Of a stretch of DNA of 64,000 nucleotides, positions 43,029 through 52,961 are shown in pieces. The first letter of the stretch is position 1. Every line of letters starts with the position of its first letter. Both the position numbers and the translations under genes were made by a program. This DNA is from JBNKHH01 sp050290245 (GTDB taxonomy: Bacteria > Pseudomonadota > Alphaproteobacteria > Rhodobacterales > Rhodobacteraceae), in contig JBNKHH010000033.1 of the NCBI GenBank assembly GCA_050290245.1, forward strand, positions 81,540 through 145,539. Reading direction: 5' to 3'. Below the pieces are notes generated by a model. That model made no database searches and was not told the origin of the DNA. It saw only the letters and a list, made by a program, of their open reading frames with translations.

Positions 43029-46000
43029 TCAGGCCATTTCCTGAACTTCGACGACGCCAGGCAGAGATTTCAGCGCTCCCTTGATCTGGGGTGAAACCGG
43101 CCAACCGTCTCCGATGTCAACGGGGACGTCCTGGACCGTATCCTGCAAGGGCACGTTCAGCGCCGTGATACGTACCGGCCCGCGCATCTTTGTCGAACCA
43201 TCTTCGCGGAAACGGTTCAGCACCGATTGGATCAGCCCGGCCGCGTCCGGCGCGTCGATCATCACGTTCAGCCCCGCCGCAACGCCCTGAGCAATTGCAC
43301 CTTCAATGGGTGAAACCGAGCGCGCAATCGGATCAAACTGGCCTTCGTTGAACCTCGCCTCAAGCGTCATCAGCACCTGGTGGGTTTCTTCGAAAACCTT
43401 GCGGGTTTTTTCGAAATCGTCGGGGAACAGAGCCATGCCCGAGACCTGCCCGGTCGGGTCCGAGATATTCATGCGGAAAAACCGGGTGCCGCGCCCCGAT
43501 TTGCGTTCCTGCAGGCCCGTCACGATGACACCCACGCGGCTGACCGCCGCACCGTCCCGCTCGGCCTTGGCCTCCAATTCGGCGAGCGTGAGCATTCCCT
43601 TGCGTTTAAGCGCCACGGCGTAATCGTCCAGCGGATGGCCCGACAGATAAAAGCCGATCGCGGCCTGTTCCTCGGCCAGCCGCTCGTTCGCCAGCCAGTC
43701 CTCGACCGGCGACAAACGTGGCTCGGGCAGATCGTCGCCCGCCTCGCCAAAAAGCGAGACCTGCGCCGAGGCCCGCTGTTCATGGATGGCCGCCGAATAG
43801 GCCGAAAGTGCATCGAGCGAGTTGAAGATCCGCCGCCGGTTCGGGTCGAGCTCGTCGAACGCCCCGGCACGCGCCAGCATCTCCAGGGGCCGTTTTCCGA
43901 CCCGTTTCAAATCGACCCGGCGGGCGAAATCAAAGATGCTGACGAAAGGCGTCGCGCCCCGCGCCTCGGTGATCAGCCGCATGGCTTCAAGGCCGACGTT
44001 TTTCAGTGCGCCAAGGCCATAAACCAGCTTGGCATCCGCGACCGAGAACCGCGCCGCGGACCGGTTCACGCAGGGCGGCACAATCTCGATCTCAAGACCC
44101 CGCCGCACCTCGTTGGCATAGGTATCCAGCTTGTCCGTCAGGTGGATATCGCAGTTCATGACCCCTGCCATGAACTCCACCGGATGATTGGCCTTCAGCC
44201 AGGCAGTCTGATAGCTGACCACCGCATAGGCGGCGGCGTGGGACTTGTTGAAACCATAGTTGGCGAACTTGTCCAGCAGGTTCCAGACCTCGAGCGCCTT
44301 CCTGTCATCGACGCCGTGCTCCTTGGCACCTGCGATGAATTTCGGCCGTTCGGCGTCCATCGCCTCCTGAATCTTCTTACCCATGGCGCGCCTGAGAAGG
44401 TCGGCGCCACCAAGGCTGTAGCCGGCCATCTCCTGTGCGATCTGCATCACCTGCTCCTGGTAAACGATGATGCCCTGTGTTTCGTCCAGAATGTGGTCGA
44501 TCGAAGGGTGCAGCCGTTCGCGTTCCGCGCGTCCGTTCTTCACATCGCAATACTGCGGAATGTTTTCCATCGGACCCGGACGATAGAGTGCAACCAACGC
44601 AACGATGTCTTCGATGCAGGTCGGCTTCATGCGCCTCAGCGCGTCCATCATGCCCGAGCTTTCCACCTGGAACACCGCCACCGTCTTTGCGCGGGTATAA
44701 AGGTCATAGGTCTTTTCATCGTCCAGAGGGATCAGACCGATGTCGTTTTCGGTCCCCGGCTCGGGGTCATATAGCCGTGTGCCGTCGGCAGCTTCGTGCA
44801 ACTGCCGCCCGCCGCCGAGGATCTGTTCAATGGCGTTCTGGATCACAGTGAGCGTCTTCAGTCCGAGAAAGTCGAACTTGACCAGCCCCGCCTGTTCCAC
44901 CCACTTCATGTTGAACTGGGTTGCCGGCATCTCGGAGCGCGGATCTCGGTAAAGCGGCACCAGTTCGTCCAACGGTCTGTCACCGATCACGACACCGGCG
45001 GCGTGGGTCGAGGCATTTCTGAGCAGGCCTTCGACCTGCTGGCCATAGGTCAGCAGACGGTCGACCACTTCCTCGGCGCGCGCTTCTTCGCGAAGGCGAG
45101 GCTCTTCGGCCAGCGCCTTCTCGATCGACAAGGGCTTGACGCCCTCGACCGGGATCAGCTTGGACAGGCGGTCCACCTGCCCGTAAGGCATCTGCAAGAC
45201 CCGGCCAATGTCCCTGACGGCTGCCTTGGACAACAGGGCACCAAATGTGATGATCTGCCCGACCTTGTCGGCACCGTATTTCTCCTGAACATAGCGGATC
45301 ACTTCTTCCCGCCGGTCCATACAAAAGTCGATATCGAAGTCGGGCATCGAGACACGCTCTGGGTTCAGGAAGCGCTCGAACAGAAGCGAATAGCGCAGCG
45401 GATCCAGATCGGTGATGGTCAGCGCATAGGCCACCAGGCTGCCTGCGCCCGATCCCCGCCCCGGCCCCACCGGAATGTCGTGATCCTTGGCCCACTTGAT
45501 GAAGTCCGCAACGATCAGGAAATAACCGGGAAACCCCATCCCCTCGATAATACCCAGCTCGAATTCCAACCGCGCATCATAATCCTCGCGCGGACCTGCC
45601 GGCTCGATAACGGCAAGGCGCGCATCCAGCCCCTCCTTGGCCTGGCGGCGCAACTCCTCGACCTCATCATCGGCGAACTTCGGCAGGATCGGGTCGTGGC
45701 GGGCCACCGCAAAGGCACAGCGCCGCGCGATCTCGACAGTATTTTCCAACGCCTCAGGCAGATCGGCAAACAAGGCTGCCATCTCGGTCGGCGACTTGAA
45801 AAAATGCTGCTGCGTCAGCCGCCGCCTTTCGGCCTGCTGATCGACATAGGCACCCTCGGCGATACAGATCAGCGCATCATGCGCCTCGTACATGTCGGGC
45901 TTGGGGAAATAGACGTCATTGGTCGCGACCAAAGGCAAGTCCATCGCATAGGCCATCTCGATTGTGGGCCGCTCGCTCAGTTGCTCGGCTTCAGGCAACT

Positions 46001-46547
46001 GACCCGTCTCCATCGGATGACGCTGCAACTCCATGTACAGCCGGTCGGGGAAAATCTCGGACAGCCGCTGGACCAGCGCCTCGGCCTTGCCGCGCGCGTT
46101 CTGTCTCAAAAGCCGCCCAACCGGCCCGTCCGGCCCGCCCGACAGGCAGATCAGACCCTCGGCATACTGCTCTAGATCTTCCAGGGTGACATGGGGCCAA
46201 TCCGCTTCGCGCAGGTAAAGGCACGAATTCAGCTTCATCAGGCTCTCGTAGCCCGCGCGCGTCTGCGCCAGCAAAACCACTGGCGCAGGCCGGACCGGTT
46301 TCTCGCCCGGCGTTGCCTCATGATAAGCCACATCGACCTGGCAACCGATGATCGGCTGAACACCAGCGCCCAGGGCCGACACCGAAAATTCCAGCGCCGA
46401 GAACATGTTGTTGGTATCCGTCACCGCGACCGCCGGCATATCCAGGTCCGCGCAAAGACTAGGCAGCTTCTTCAGCCGCACCGCCCCTTCCAGGAGCGAA
46501 TACTCGGTATGAAGGCGCAGGTGAATGAACTTGGGGGGCGTGCTCAT
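43029..46547 (-). CDS. dnaE: DNA polymerase III subunit alpha
   Basis: An 1172-aa replicative polymerase. The PHP domain is at the N-terminus (FIHLRLHTEYSLLEG, with GCQVDV), the catalytic Asp pair is in MPDFDIDFCMDRREEVIRY and the third Asp in VKFDFLGLKTLTVIQ. A helix-hairpin-helix region and a C-terminal OB domain (GRGTRFFRMNISDPTGQVSG) follow, then the tau-binding tail. Length and order are those of DnaE1, not the error-prone DnaE2/ImuC. ATG 46547. It is transcribed alone, 104 bp from the divergent ABC ATPase gene. Confidence 0.98.
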   Translation of the reverse strand: MSTPPKFIHLRLHTEYSLLEGAVRLKKLPSLCADLDMPAVAVTDTNNMFSALEFSVSALGAGVQPIIGCQVDVAYHEATPGEKPVRPAPVVLLAQTRAGYESLMKLNSCLYLREADWPHVTLEDLEQYAEGLICLSGGPDGPVGRLLRQNARGKAEALVQRLSEIFPDRLYMELQRHPMETGQLPEAEQLSERPTIEMAYAMDLPLVATNDVYFPKPDMYEAHDALICIAEGAYVDQQAERRRLTQQHFFKSPTEMAALFADLPEALENTVEIARRCAFAVARHDPILPKFADDEVEELRRQAKEGLDARLAVIEPAGPREDYDARLEFELGIIEGMGFPGYFLIVADFIKWAKDHDIPVGPGRGSGAGSLVAYALTITDLDPLRYSLLFERFLNPERVSMPDFDIDFCMDRREEVIRYVQEKYGADKVGQIITFGALLSKAAVRDIGRVLQMPYGQVDRLSKLIPVEGVKPLSIEKALAEEPRLREEARAEEVVDRLLTYGQQVEGLLRNASTHAAGVVIGDRPLDELVPLYRDPRSEMPATQFNMKWVEQAGLVKFDFLGLKTLTVIQNAIEQILGGGRQLHEAADGTRLYDPEPGTENDIGLIPLDDEKTYDLYTRAKTVAVFQVESSGMMDALRRMKPTCIEDIVALVALYRPGPMENIPQYCDVKNGRAERERLHPSIDHILDETQGIIVYQEQVMQIAQEMAGYSLGGADLLRRAMGKKIQEAMDAERPKFIAGAKEHGVDDRKALEVWNLLDKFANYGFNKSHAAAYAVVSYQTAWLKANHPVEFMAGVMNCDIHLTDKLDTYANEVRRGLEIEIVPPCVNRSAARFSVADAKLVYGLGALKNVGLEAMRLITEARGATPFVSIFDFARRVDLKRVGKRPLEMLARAGAFDELDPNRRRIFNSLDALSAYSAAIHEQRASAQVSLFGEAGDDLPEPRLSPVEDWLANERLAEEQAAIGFYLSGHPLDDYAVALKRKGMLTLAELEAKAERDGAAVSRVGVIVTGLQERKSGRGTRFFRMNISDPTGQVSGMALFPDDFEKTRKVFEETHQVLMTLEARFNEGQFDPIARSVSPIEGAIAQGVAAGLNVMIDAPDAAGLIQSVLNRFREDGSTKMRGPVRITALNVPLQDTVQDVPVDIGDGWPVSPQIKGALKSLPGVVEVQEMA

Positions 46548-46650
46548 GACGACACCTTAAAAACACCCGCCCCGAGTCGAAAGACCAAACTCTGCCACGA
46601 CGTGTCTTTTCGCCTCGTGAATTTCCACCTGACCGGTCTACATTACGCCC

Positions 46651-47301
46651 ATGCTTCTCGATGCCCGCGACATCCGAAAGACCTTTCCCGGCCCGCGCGG
46701 CCCTGTCACCATTCTGGATGGCCTGTCCCTGACCCTCGAGGCCGGTGAAATCGTCTCCCTCACAGGAGAAAGCGGCTCGGGAAAATCGACTCTCCTCCAT
46801 ATCATTTCCGGACTTGAACCATGCGACAGCGGCAGCGTCACCATCGACGGTGTCGAGATCACGAACCAAAACGATGCCGGGCGCGCAGCCCTCAGACGCA
46901 CCACCGTTGGTATCGTCTTCCAACAGTTCAATCTGATCCCCTCGCTGACAGTCGCCCAGAACCTTGCTTTCCAGGCCCGGCTGGCTGGTAAGAGACCCGA
47001 GACCGAAACCATCGCCGAAGCCCTCGGTCTCGTGGACCACCTCGAAAAATACCCCGAAGACCTCTCCGGCGGGCAGCAACAACGCCTCGCCATCGGCCGC
47101 GCCGTCGCGGCCGAGCCGCGCCTTCTTCTGGCCGACGAGCCCACCGGCAACCTGGACGAGGACACCGGCGATGCGGTCTTTGCCCTGCTATTGCGCCTTG
47201 CCCGCGACCACGGCACCGCCCTCCTGATCGCAACCCATTCCGCAAAACTCGCAAATAGAACCGACCGCCACCTTCATCTCAGCCGTGGCCACCTGGCATG
47301 A
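46651..47301 (+). CDS. ABC transporter ATPase (LolD/MacB type)
   Basis: A 216-aa ATPase with Walker A TGESGSGKST, Q-loop VFQQFNLIP, signature LSGGQQQRLAIGRAV, Walker B LLLADEPTGNLD and H-loop ATHS. The sequence class serves FtsX-fold permeases that move or extract lipids and lipoproteins rather than importers. Its stop overlaps the permease start by 4 bp. It is the first gene of a three-gene set matching the AttE-AttF/G-AttH layout known from Agrobacterium. Confidence 0.93.
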   Translation: MLLDARDIRKTFPGPRGPVTILDGLSLTLEAGEIVSLTGESGSGKSTLLHIISGLEPCDSGSVTIDGVEITNQNDAGRAALRRTTVGIVFQQFNLIPSLTVAQNLAFQARLAGKRPETETIAEALGLVDHLEKYPEDLSGGQQQRLAIGRAVAAEPRLLLADEPTGNLDEDTGDAVFALLLRLARDHGTALLIATHSAKLANRTDRHLHLSRGHLA

Positions 47302-49694
47302 TCCGCGCTGCGCTTCTTGCCCTCCTTTCCCACTGGCGACGCAAACCCTTTCAACTCGCCACGCTGATCCTGGGGCTTGCGCTCGCCACCGCACTTCTGT
47401 CCGGCGTGCAGGCCATCAACGCCGAGGCCCGCAAGAGCTACGCCACCGCCGCAGACACTCTCGGCGCGGGCGGTCTTTCCGATCTTGCCAGCCCGTCCGG
47501 TGCCCCGGTAACCAATGCTCAGTTCATTGCGCTCCGACGCGCGGGCTGGCTCGTCAGCCCCGTGATCGACGGTTGGATCAGGACCGAAGGAGCGCGCGTC
47601 CGCCTCATGGGACTTGACCCTTTTACTGCGTCGCGCGGAGGAGGCCAAAGCCTCAGCCCCGCCGAGACGGTTGGGATCGACCCCGGCAAACTGACGCTCG
47701 TCGCCAACCCGGCCACCGCCCCGCGCCTCGAAAACGCAGGCTTCATCGTCCTGCCGCGCGACAGTCTCGCCCCCGGCATCGCACTGACCGATATCGCAAC
47801 GGCGCAGCAAATCACCGGCACAAAGGGCTATTCCCGCCTTCTCCTTCTGAAGAACCAACCCTTGCGCCAACCGCCCCTTGACCAGATCGCACCCGACCTT
47901 GAAGTGAACGCTCCCGAAACCGCCGAGGACCTTGGCCGCCTGACCGAGAGCTTTCATTTGAACCTGACTGCCTTCGGCCTCCTGTCCTTCGCCGTGGGTC
48001 TTTTCATCGTCAACGGCGCCGTCGGCCTTGCCTTCGAACAACGCCGCCCGACGCTGCGGACCCTGCGCGCCCTCGGTGTGCCCGCCCAGACCCTGGTGAT
48101 CCTCCTCGCCCTCGAACTGCTGATCTTCGCTGCTGTCGCCGGGCTAATCGGCATCGCACTTGGGTATGTCATCGCCGCTGCCCTCCTGCCGGACGTTGCC
48201 GCCACTCTTTCCGGTCTCTACGGAGCCACCGTTGACGGTGCGCTGACGCTTTCGCCGGCGTGGTGGCTTTCGGGAATTGCCATCGCCTGTCTCGGCACCG
48301 CCGCCGCCTCGGCCACAAGCCTGGCACGCATCGCCCGCATGCCGCCTCTCGCCCCGGCCCGGCCCCGGGCCGGGGCCATGGTCGACGCAGCCACCGCCCG
48401 ACGTCAGCTCGCACTTGCCGCGGCCTGCGCCGTCTTCGCCGCCTTGGGCCTGAAGGCCATCGGCGGCCTTCTCGGCGGCTTCCTCCTTCTTGGCGGTGCG
48501 CTTCTCGCCGCCGCCCTCGCATTGCCCAGCCTGCTCGGCCTCTTGCTCCGCGCCGCCGCCGGCCTCGCTCGTGCGCCCGTGCCGCAATGGTTCTGGGCCG
48601 ACACCCGTCAGCAATTGCCGGGTCTTTCACTGGCTTTGATGGCGCTGCTTCTCGCACTTGCCACCAACATCGGCGTCACGACCATGGTCGCAAGCTTTCG
48701 CCTGACCTTCACCGGCTGGCTCGATCAGCGGCTGGTCTCGGACATTTACGTCACCGTCGAAGACCCGGCCGACGCCCCCGCTCTCATGGCCTTTCTCTCT
48801 CCCCGCGCGGAGGCCGTTCTGCCCATCTGGGACGTCCGCGCCGAGGTTCTCGGTGACCCGGCCCAGATCTACGGCGTTGTCGATCACCCGGTCTATTCCG
48901 AGAACTGGCCCCTTCTCGATGCGCTTCCCGACACCTGGAAGATGCTCAACGAGGGCGAGGGAGCGCTGATCAACGAACAACTTGCCACGCGCCACGACCT
49001 CAGCCCCGGCGACACCCTGCCCCTCCCCGACGGATGGGAGACCGAAATCCTCGGCATCTATAGCGACTACGGCAACCCGCTCGGCCAGGTCGTCCTGCCC
49101 CTGCCGGTCCTTCTCGAACGATACCCCGAGACCGACCGCCGAGATTTCGGCATCCTGGCCGCGCCCGAAGACCGCGACGCCCTGAGAACTGCGCTTATCG
49201 ACGACTTCGGCCTGTCACCCGACAACATCACCGACCAAGCTGCGCTCAAGGCCTTCAGCCTCGCTATCTTCGAACGCACCTTCGCCGTAACAGCCGCCCT
49301 CAACGTGCTGACCCTTGGCGTGGCAGCCATCGCGATCCTCACCAGCCTCCTGACACTCGCTTCAATGCGCCTGCCCCAACTCGCCCCGCTCTGGGCGCTT
49401 GGTCTGACCCGCGCCACGCTGGCGAAAATCGAACTGTTGCGCGCGCTGATCCTTGCCGCTCTGACCTTCGCCCTGGCCTTGCCGGTCGGGCTCGGCCTTG
49501 CCTGGGTCCTCCTCAACGTTATCAACGTCGAGGCCTTTGGCTGGCGCCTCCCCCTGCACATCTTTCCGGGCGACTGGCTCTGGCTCGGCCTTTTATCGCT
49601 GGCTGCCGCCACGTTCGCCAGCGCCTGGCCCGCCCGCCAACTGGCCAAACGCCCGCCGGCCGACCTGATCCGGGTTTTCACCCATGAACGTTAA
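47298..49694 (+). CDS. FtsX-like ABC permease (MacB/LolC type)
   Basis: A 798-aa membrane protein with an N-terminal TM, a large periplasmic domain (about residues 45-225), TM groups at about 230-350 and 370-450, a second periplasmic domain and a C-terminal TM cluster, i.e. two FtsX units. The protein would extract or export a lipophilic cargo by mechanotransmission. It overlaps the ATPase by 4 bp and the AttH-like gene by 11 bp. The cargo is unknown. Confidence 0.9.
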   Translation: MIRAALLALLSHWRRKPFQLATLILGLALATALLSGVQAINAEARKSYATAADTLGAGGLSDLASPSGAPVTNAQFIALRRAGWLVSPVIDGWIRTEGARVRLMGLDPFTASRGGGQSLSPAETVGIDPGKLTLVANPATAPRLENAGFIVLPRDSLAPGIALTDIATAQQITGTKGYSRLLLLKNQPLRQPPLDQIAPDLEVNAPETAEDLGRLTESFHLNLTAFGLLSFAVGLFIVNGAVGLAFEQRRPTLRTLRALGVPAQTLVILLALELLIFAAVAGLIGIALGYVIAAALLPDVAATLSGLYGATVDGALTLSPAWWLSGIAIACLGTAAASATSLARIARMPPLAPARPRAGAMVDAATARRQLALAAACAVFAALGLKAIGGLLGGFLLLGGALLAAALALPSLLGLLLRAAAGLARAPVPQWFWADTRQQLPGLSLALMALLLALATNIGVTTMVASFRLTFTGWLDQRLVSDIYVTVEDPADAPALMAFLSPRAEAVLPIWDVRAEVLGDPAQIYGVVDHPVYSENWPLLDALPDTWKMLNEGEGALINEQLATRHDLSPGDTLPLPDGWETEILGIYSDYGNPLGQVVLPLPVLLERYPETDRRDFGILAAPEDRDALRTALIDDFGLSPDNITDQAALKAFSLAIFERTFAVTAALNVLTLGVAAIAILTSLLTLASMRLPQLAPLWALGLTRATLAKIELLRALILAALTFALALPVGLGLAWVLLNVINVEAFGWRLPLHIFPGDWLWLGLLSLAAATFASAWPARQLAKRPPADLIRVFTHER

Positions 49695-50724
49695 GGCCTT
49701 GGCTCTCCTGGCCCTGCTTTGGCCTTTCACAGCCCTGGCCCAGGGCTTCGCAGGTCTCGGTTCCTCCACTGAGGGCTACAGCCTGCCGGACCCCGAAACG
49801 CAATTCACTTTTCCCTCCGACTTCGGGGCACATCCGGACTTCCGTATCGAATGGTGGTACATCACCGCCAACCTGACCGACGCAACCGGCACGCCATACG
49901 GCATCCAGTGGACGCTGTTCCGCAATGCCCTCGCCCCCACGGGCGCGCCCGGGGACCAGGCCTGGATGGGGCACGCTGCCCTTTCGACGCCCGACCGTCA
50001 CCACCACACCGAACGCCTTGCGCGGGGCGGCACGGGCCAGGCGGGCGTCACATCCGAACCCTTTGAAGCCTTCATCGACGAGTGGCGCATGGCGGGCGAA
50101 GTTCTGAACAATATCACGCTGTCCGCTCAGGGAACCGACTTCGCCTATGACCTTACCCTGGCAACCGACCACCCCTTCGTGCCGCAAGGCGACAAAGGTT
50201 ACTCGGTCAAATCCGAAACCGGCCAGTCCAGCCACTACTACTCCCAACCGTTCTACACAGTCTCCGGATCCATCACCCTTCCCGACCAGATCGTACAGGT
50301 CACCGGCCAGGGCTGGCTCGACCGCGAATGGTCGACCCAACCCCTCAGCCAGACCCAAACCGGCTGGGACTGGATCTCGCTCCACTTGGACACGGGTGAA
50401 AAACTCATGGGTTACCGTCTGCGCGACGAAACAGCGCCGCCCTACACGGTTGGCACCTGGATCGCCCCGAACGGCACCCCGACGCCGCTCGGAAACGGTC
50501 AACTCGCGATGACCCCGGCCCGTACGGCACGGGTGGCAAACCGCGACATCCCCGTCGCCTGGCACGTTACCCTGCCCGAATTCGGCCTCGCCATTCGCGT
50601 CGAGGCACTGCGCGACGACAGCTGGATGGACACTCTCATTCCCTACTGGGAAGGCCCCGTGGCGGTCACCGGAACCCACGCCGGTATCGGTTACCTCGAA
50701 ATGAGCGGCTACCTCACGGATTAG
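49684..50724 (+). CDS. AttH/CrtC-type lipocalin-like periplasmic protein
   Basis: A 346-aa secreted protein with signal peptide MNVKALALLALLWPFTALAQ. Family marks of the AttH/carotenoid 1,2-hydratase lipocalins: HPDFRIEWWYITANL, GIQWTLFRNAL, GYSVKSETGQSSHYYSQPFY and GQGWLDREWSTQPL. It is fed by coupling from the FtsX permease gene. In Agrobacterium attH is part of an ABC transporter operon; biochemical function is not established. It may bind a hydrophobic ligand moved by the ABC transporter. Confidence 0.88.
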   Translation: MNVKALALLALLWPFTALAQGFAGLGSSTEGYSLPDPETQFTFPSDFGAHPDFRIEWWYITANLTDATGTPYGIQWTLFRNALAPTGAPGDQAWMGHAALSTPDRHHHTERLARGGTGQAGVTSEPFEAFIDEWRMAGEVLNNITLSAQGTDFAYDLTLATDHPFVPQGDKGYSVKSETGQSSHYYSQPFYTVSGSITLPDQIVQVTGQGWLDREWSTQPLSQTQTGWDWISLHLDTGEKLMGYRLRDETAPPYTVGTWIAPNGTPTPLGNGQLAMTPARTARVANRDIPVAWHVTLPEFGLAIRVEALRDDSWMDTLIPYWEGPVAVTGTHAGIGYLEMSGYLTD

Positions 50725-50804
50725 GCGTCGCTCAGGACCAGCCGCGACGCCAAGGACGGTGCAACCCCATTGCAGGGCACCCCGCGAAGCCCTTAGGTAA
50801 TCCC

Positions 50805-52961
50805 ATGCAGATGCCATCCCTTCCGCTTGCGCAAGACGTCGTCCTGATTGGCGGGGGCCATACACACGCCCTCCTCTTGCGCATGTGGGGCATGAACCCG
50901 CTTCCAGGCGCGCGGCTGACCGTGATCAACCCTGCCGCAACCGCGCCCTACACCGGGATGCTGCCGGGCTTCGTCGCGGGCCACTACGGGCGCGACGACC
51001 TGGAAATCGACCTTGTCCGCCTTGCCCGTTTCGCCGGTGCCCGCATAATCCTTGGGCGCGCCACTGGCATCGACCGCACCGACAGGCGCATCACCCTGGA
51101 TGGCCACCCACCAATCCGCTATGACCTCGCCTCGATCGACGTCGGCATCACCTCTGCGATGCCCGAATTGCCGGGCTTCTCCGACCATGGCATCGCCGCC
51201 AAACCCCTCGGCCCCTTTGCGAGCCGCTGGAGTGCTCATCTCGCCGGACAGGCCGGTCCCGTCACCGTCATCGGCGGCGGTGTCGCGGGCGTCGAACTGG
51301 CGTTTGCCATGGCCTACGCGCTCAAGGGGCGTGGCAAGGTTACCGTCATCGAATCCGATACGGCCCTCAGCGGCATCGCCCACGCCACCGCCCGACGTCT
51401 GCGCGACGAACTTGCGCGCCAATCCATCGACCTGCTGGAACATACGAAAGTAACAGAGGTCGCCGCCGATCATGTCGCCCTCTCGACCGGAGACGCCCTT
51501 CCCTCGGCCCTGACCGTCGGCTCGGCAGGCGCGCGCCCCTTCCGATGGCTGTCAGAGACCGGCCTCGCGCTCACCGACGGCTACCTGACCGTCGGCGAAA
51601 CCCTGCAAACATCTGACCCAGCAATATTCGCCACCGGAGATTGCGCGCACCTCAGCCACGCCCCGCGCCCCAAGGCGGGCGTCTTTGCCGTGCGCGCCGC
51701 CCCGGTGCTGACGAGGAATATCCGGGCCGCGCTCCAGGACAAGCCCCTGGCCGCCTTCCGCCCCCAGGCCCACTACCTGAAACTGATCTCGCTCGGGCGC
51801 AAAGCCGCGCTGGCCGACAAGTGGAACCGCTCCATCGGCGGTGCCTGGGCCTGGAGATGGAAAGACCGTATCGACCGGCGCTTCATGGACAATCTCGCCG
51901 ACCTCGCACCGATGGCGCCGCCGCCCCTGCCGGTCGAAGTCGCGCGCGGCACGGCCGAGGCGCTCGGCCCCAAGCCGCTCTGCGGCGGTTGCGGCGCAAA
52001 GATCGGCCCCGATATTCTGTCCGGCGTGCTGGACACCCTGCCCCAGACGCCGCGTGCTGATGTGGAAACCGGGACCGGAGACGACGCCGCCGTCCTGAAC
52101 TTTGGCAAGTCCCGCCAGGTCATTTCCACCGACCATCTCCGCGCCTTCTGGGACGACCCCTACACCATGGCCCGCATCGCCGCGCTCCACGCCCTTGGCG
52201 ATGTCTGGGCCATGGGCGCCGCGCCACAGGCTGTGCTGGCCCAGATCAGCCTGCCGCGGATGGCCGGGCCTATGCAGGCCGAGTGGCTGTCCGAAATCAT
52301 GACCGCCGCGACCGAAGTCTTCGCTGCCGAACACGCCACCATCGCCGGCGGGCACTCCACGCTAGGCGCGGAACTCGTCATCGGCTTCACCGTCACCGGC
52401 ATCGCGGCCAGGCGACCTCTGACGCTCGCCGGGGCACAGGCGGGCGACGCCCTCATCCTGACCCGCCCCATCGGCTCGGGCACTCTGTTTGCTGCCGAGA
52501 TGGAACTGAAAGCCAAAGGCGATGACATCGCCGCGGCCCTCGCCGTCCTGAACAGACCGCAGGGCGACGCCGCCCGGCTCCTTGCGGACACCGCCCACGC
52601 AATGACCGACGTCACGGGCTTTGGCCTTGCCGGTCATCTCGCCCGCATGGCCGAGGCTTCAAACCTCTCCGCCGCCCTCGACCTCGCCGCTATCCCGACG
52701 TTTTCCGGTGCCGTCGACCTCGCGGCCCAGGGCGTCCGCTCTTCGATCTGGGCCGGAAACCGCGCCGCCGTGTCGGCCACACTGGCCGAGACGCCGATCG
52801 GCACGCTCCTGTTCGACCCTCAGACCGCCGGAGGCCTCCTCGCCGCCGTCCCGGCCGACACGGCCGAGGCGACGCGCGACAAACTCCGGGACATGGGCCA
52901 CGAGGCCGCCTTGGTCGGCCAGATGACCCCGAAAGGCGCCGTCACCCTGACCGCGCGTTGA
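50805..52961 (+). CDS. selD: FAD-oxidoreductase/selenide, water dikinase fusion SelD
   Basis: A 718-aa two-domain protein. Residues 1 to about 375 are an NDH-2-like FAD/NAD(P) oxidoreductase (DVVLIGGGHTHALLLRMWGM; second Rossmann PVTVIGGGVAGVELAFAM; ATGDCAHL). Residues about 388-718 are SelD, with LCGGCGAKIG (Cys393 or Cys396 and Lys399) followed by TGTGDDAAVL. SelD makes selenophosphate from selenide and ATP. The fusion is common in Rhodobacteraceae; the FAD domain may deliver or reduce selenium. Its end overlaps the convergent mnmH by 20 bp. selA and selB are not in the window. Confidence 0.93.
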   Translation: MQMPSLPLAQDVVLIGGGHTHALLLRMWGMNPLPGARLTVINPAATAPYTGMLPGFVAGHYGRDDLEIDLVRLARFAGARIILGRATGIDRTDRRITLDGHPPIRYDLASIDVGITSAMPELPGFSDHGIAAKPLGPFASRWSAHLAGQAGPVTVIGGGVAGVELAFAMAYALKGRGKVTVIESDTALSGIAHATARRLRDELARQSIDLLEHTKVTEVAADHVALSTGDALPSALTVGSAGARPFRWLSETGLALTDGYLTVGETLQTSDPAIFATGDCAHLSHAPRPKAGVFAVRAAPVLTRNIRAALQDKPLAAFRPQAHYLKLISLGRKAALADKWNRSIGGAWAWRWKDRIDRRFMDNLADLAPMAPPPLPVEVARGTAEALGPKPLCGGCGAKIGPDILSGVLDTLPQTPRADVETGTGDDAAVLNFGKSRQVISTDHLRAFWDDPYTMARIAALHALGDVWAMGAAPQAVLAQISLPRMAGPMQAEWLSEIMTAATEVFAAEHATIAGGHSTLGAELVIGFTVTGIAARRPLTLAGAQAGDALILTRPIGSGTLFAAEMELKAKGDDIAAALAVLNRPQGDAARLLADTAHAMTDVTGFGLAGHLARMAEASNLSAALDLAAIPTFSGAVDLAAQGVRSSIWAGNRAAVSATLAETPIGTLLFDPQTAGGLLAAVPADTAEATRDKLRDMGHEAALVGQMTPKGAVTLTAR

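Noticed and set aside
43380..46175. Two long open frames (464 and 459 codons) on the plus strand inside dnaE
   Set aside because: They are antisense to a highly conserved gene, lack recognisable domains, and reflect the high GC content that keeps opposite frames open.
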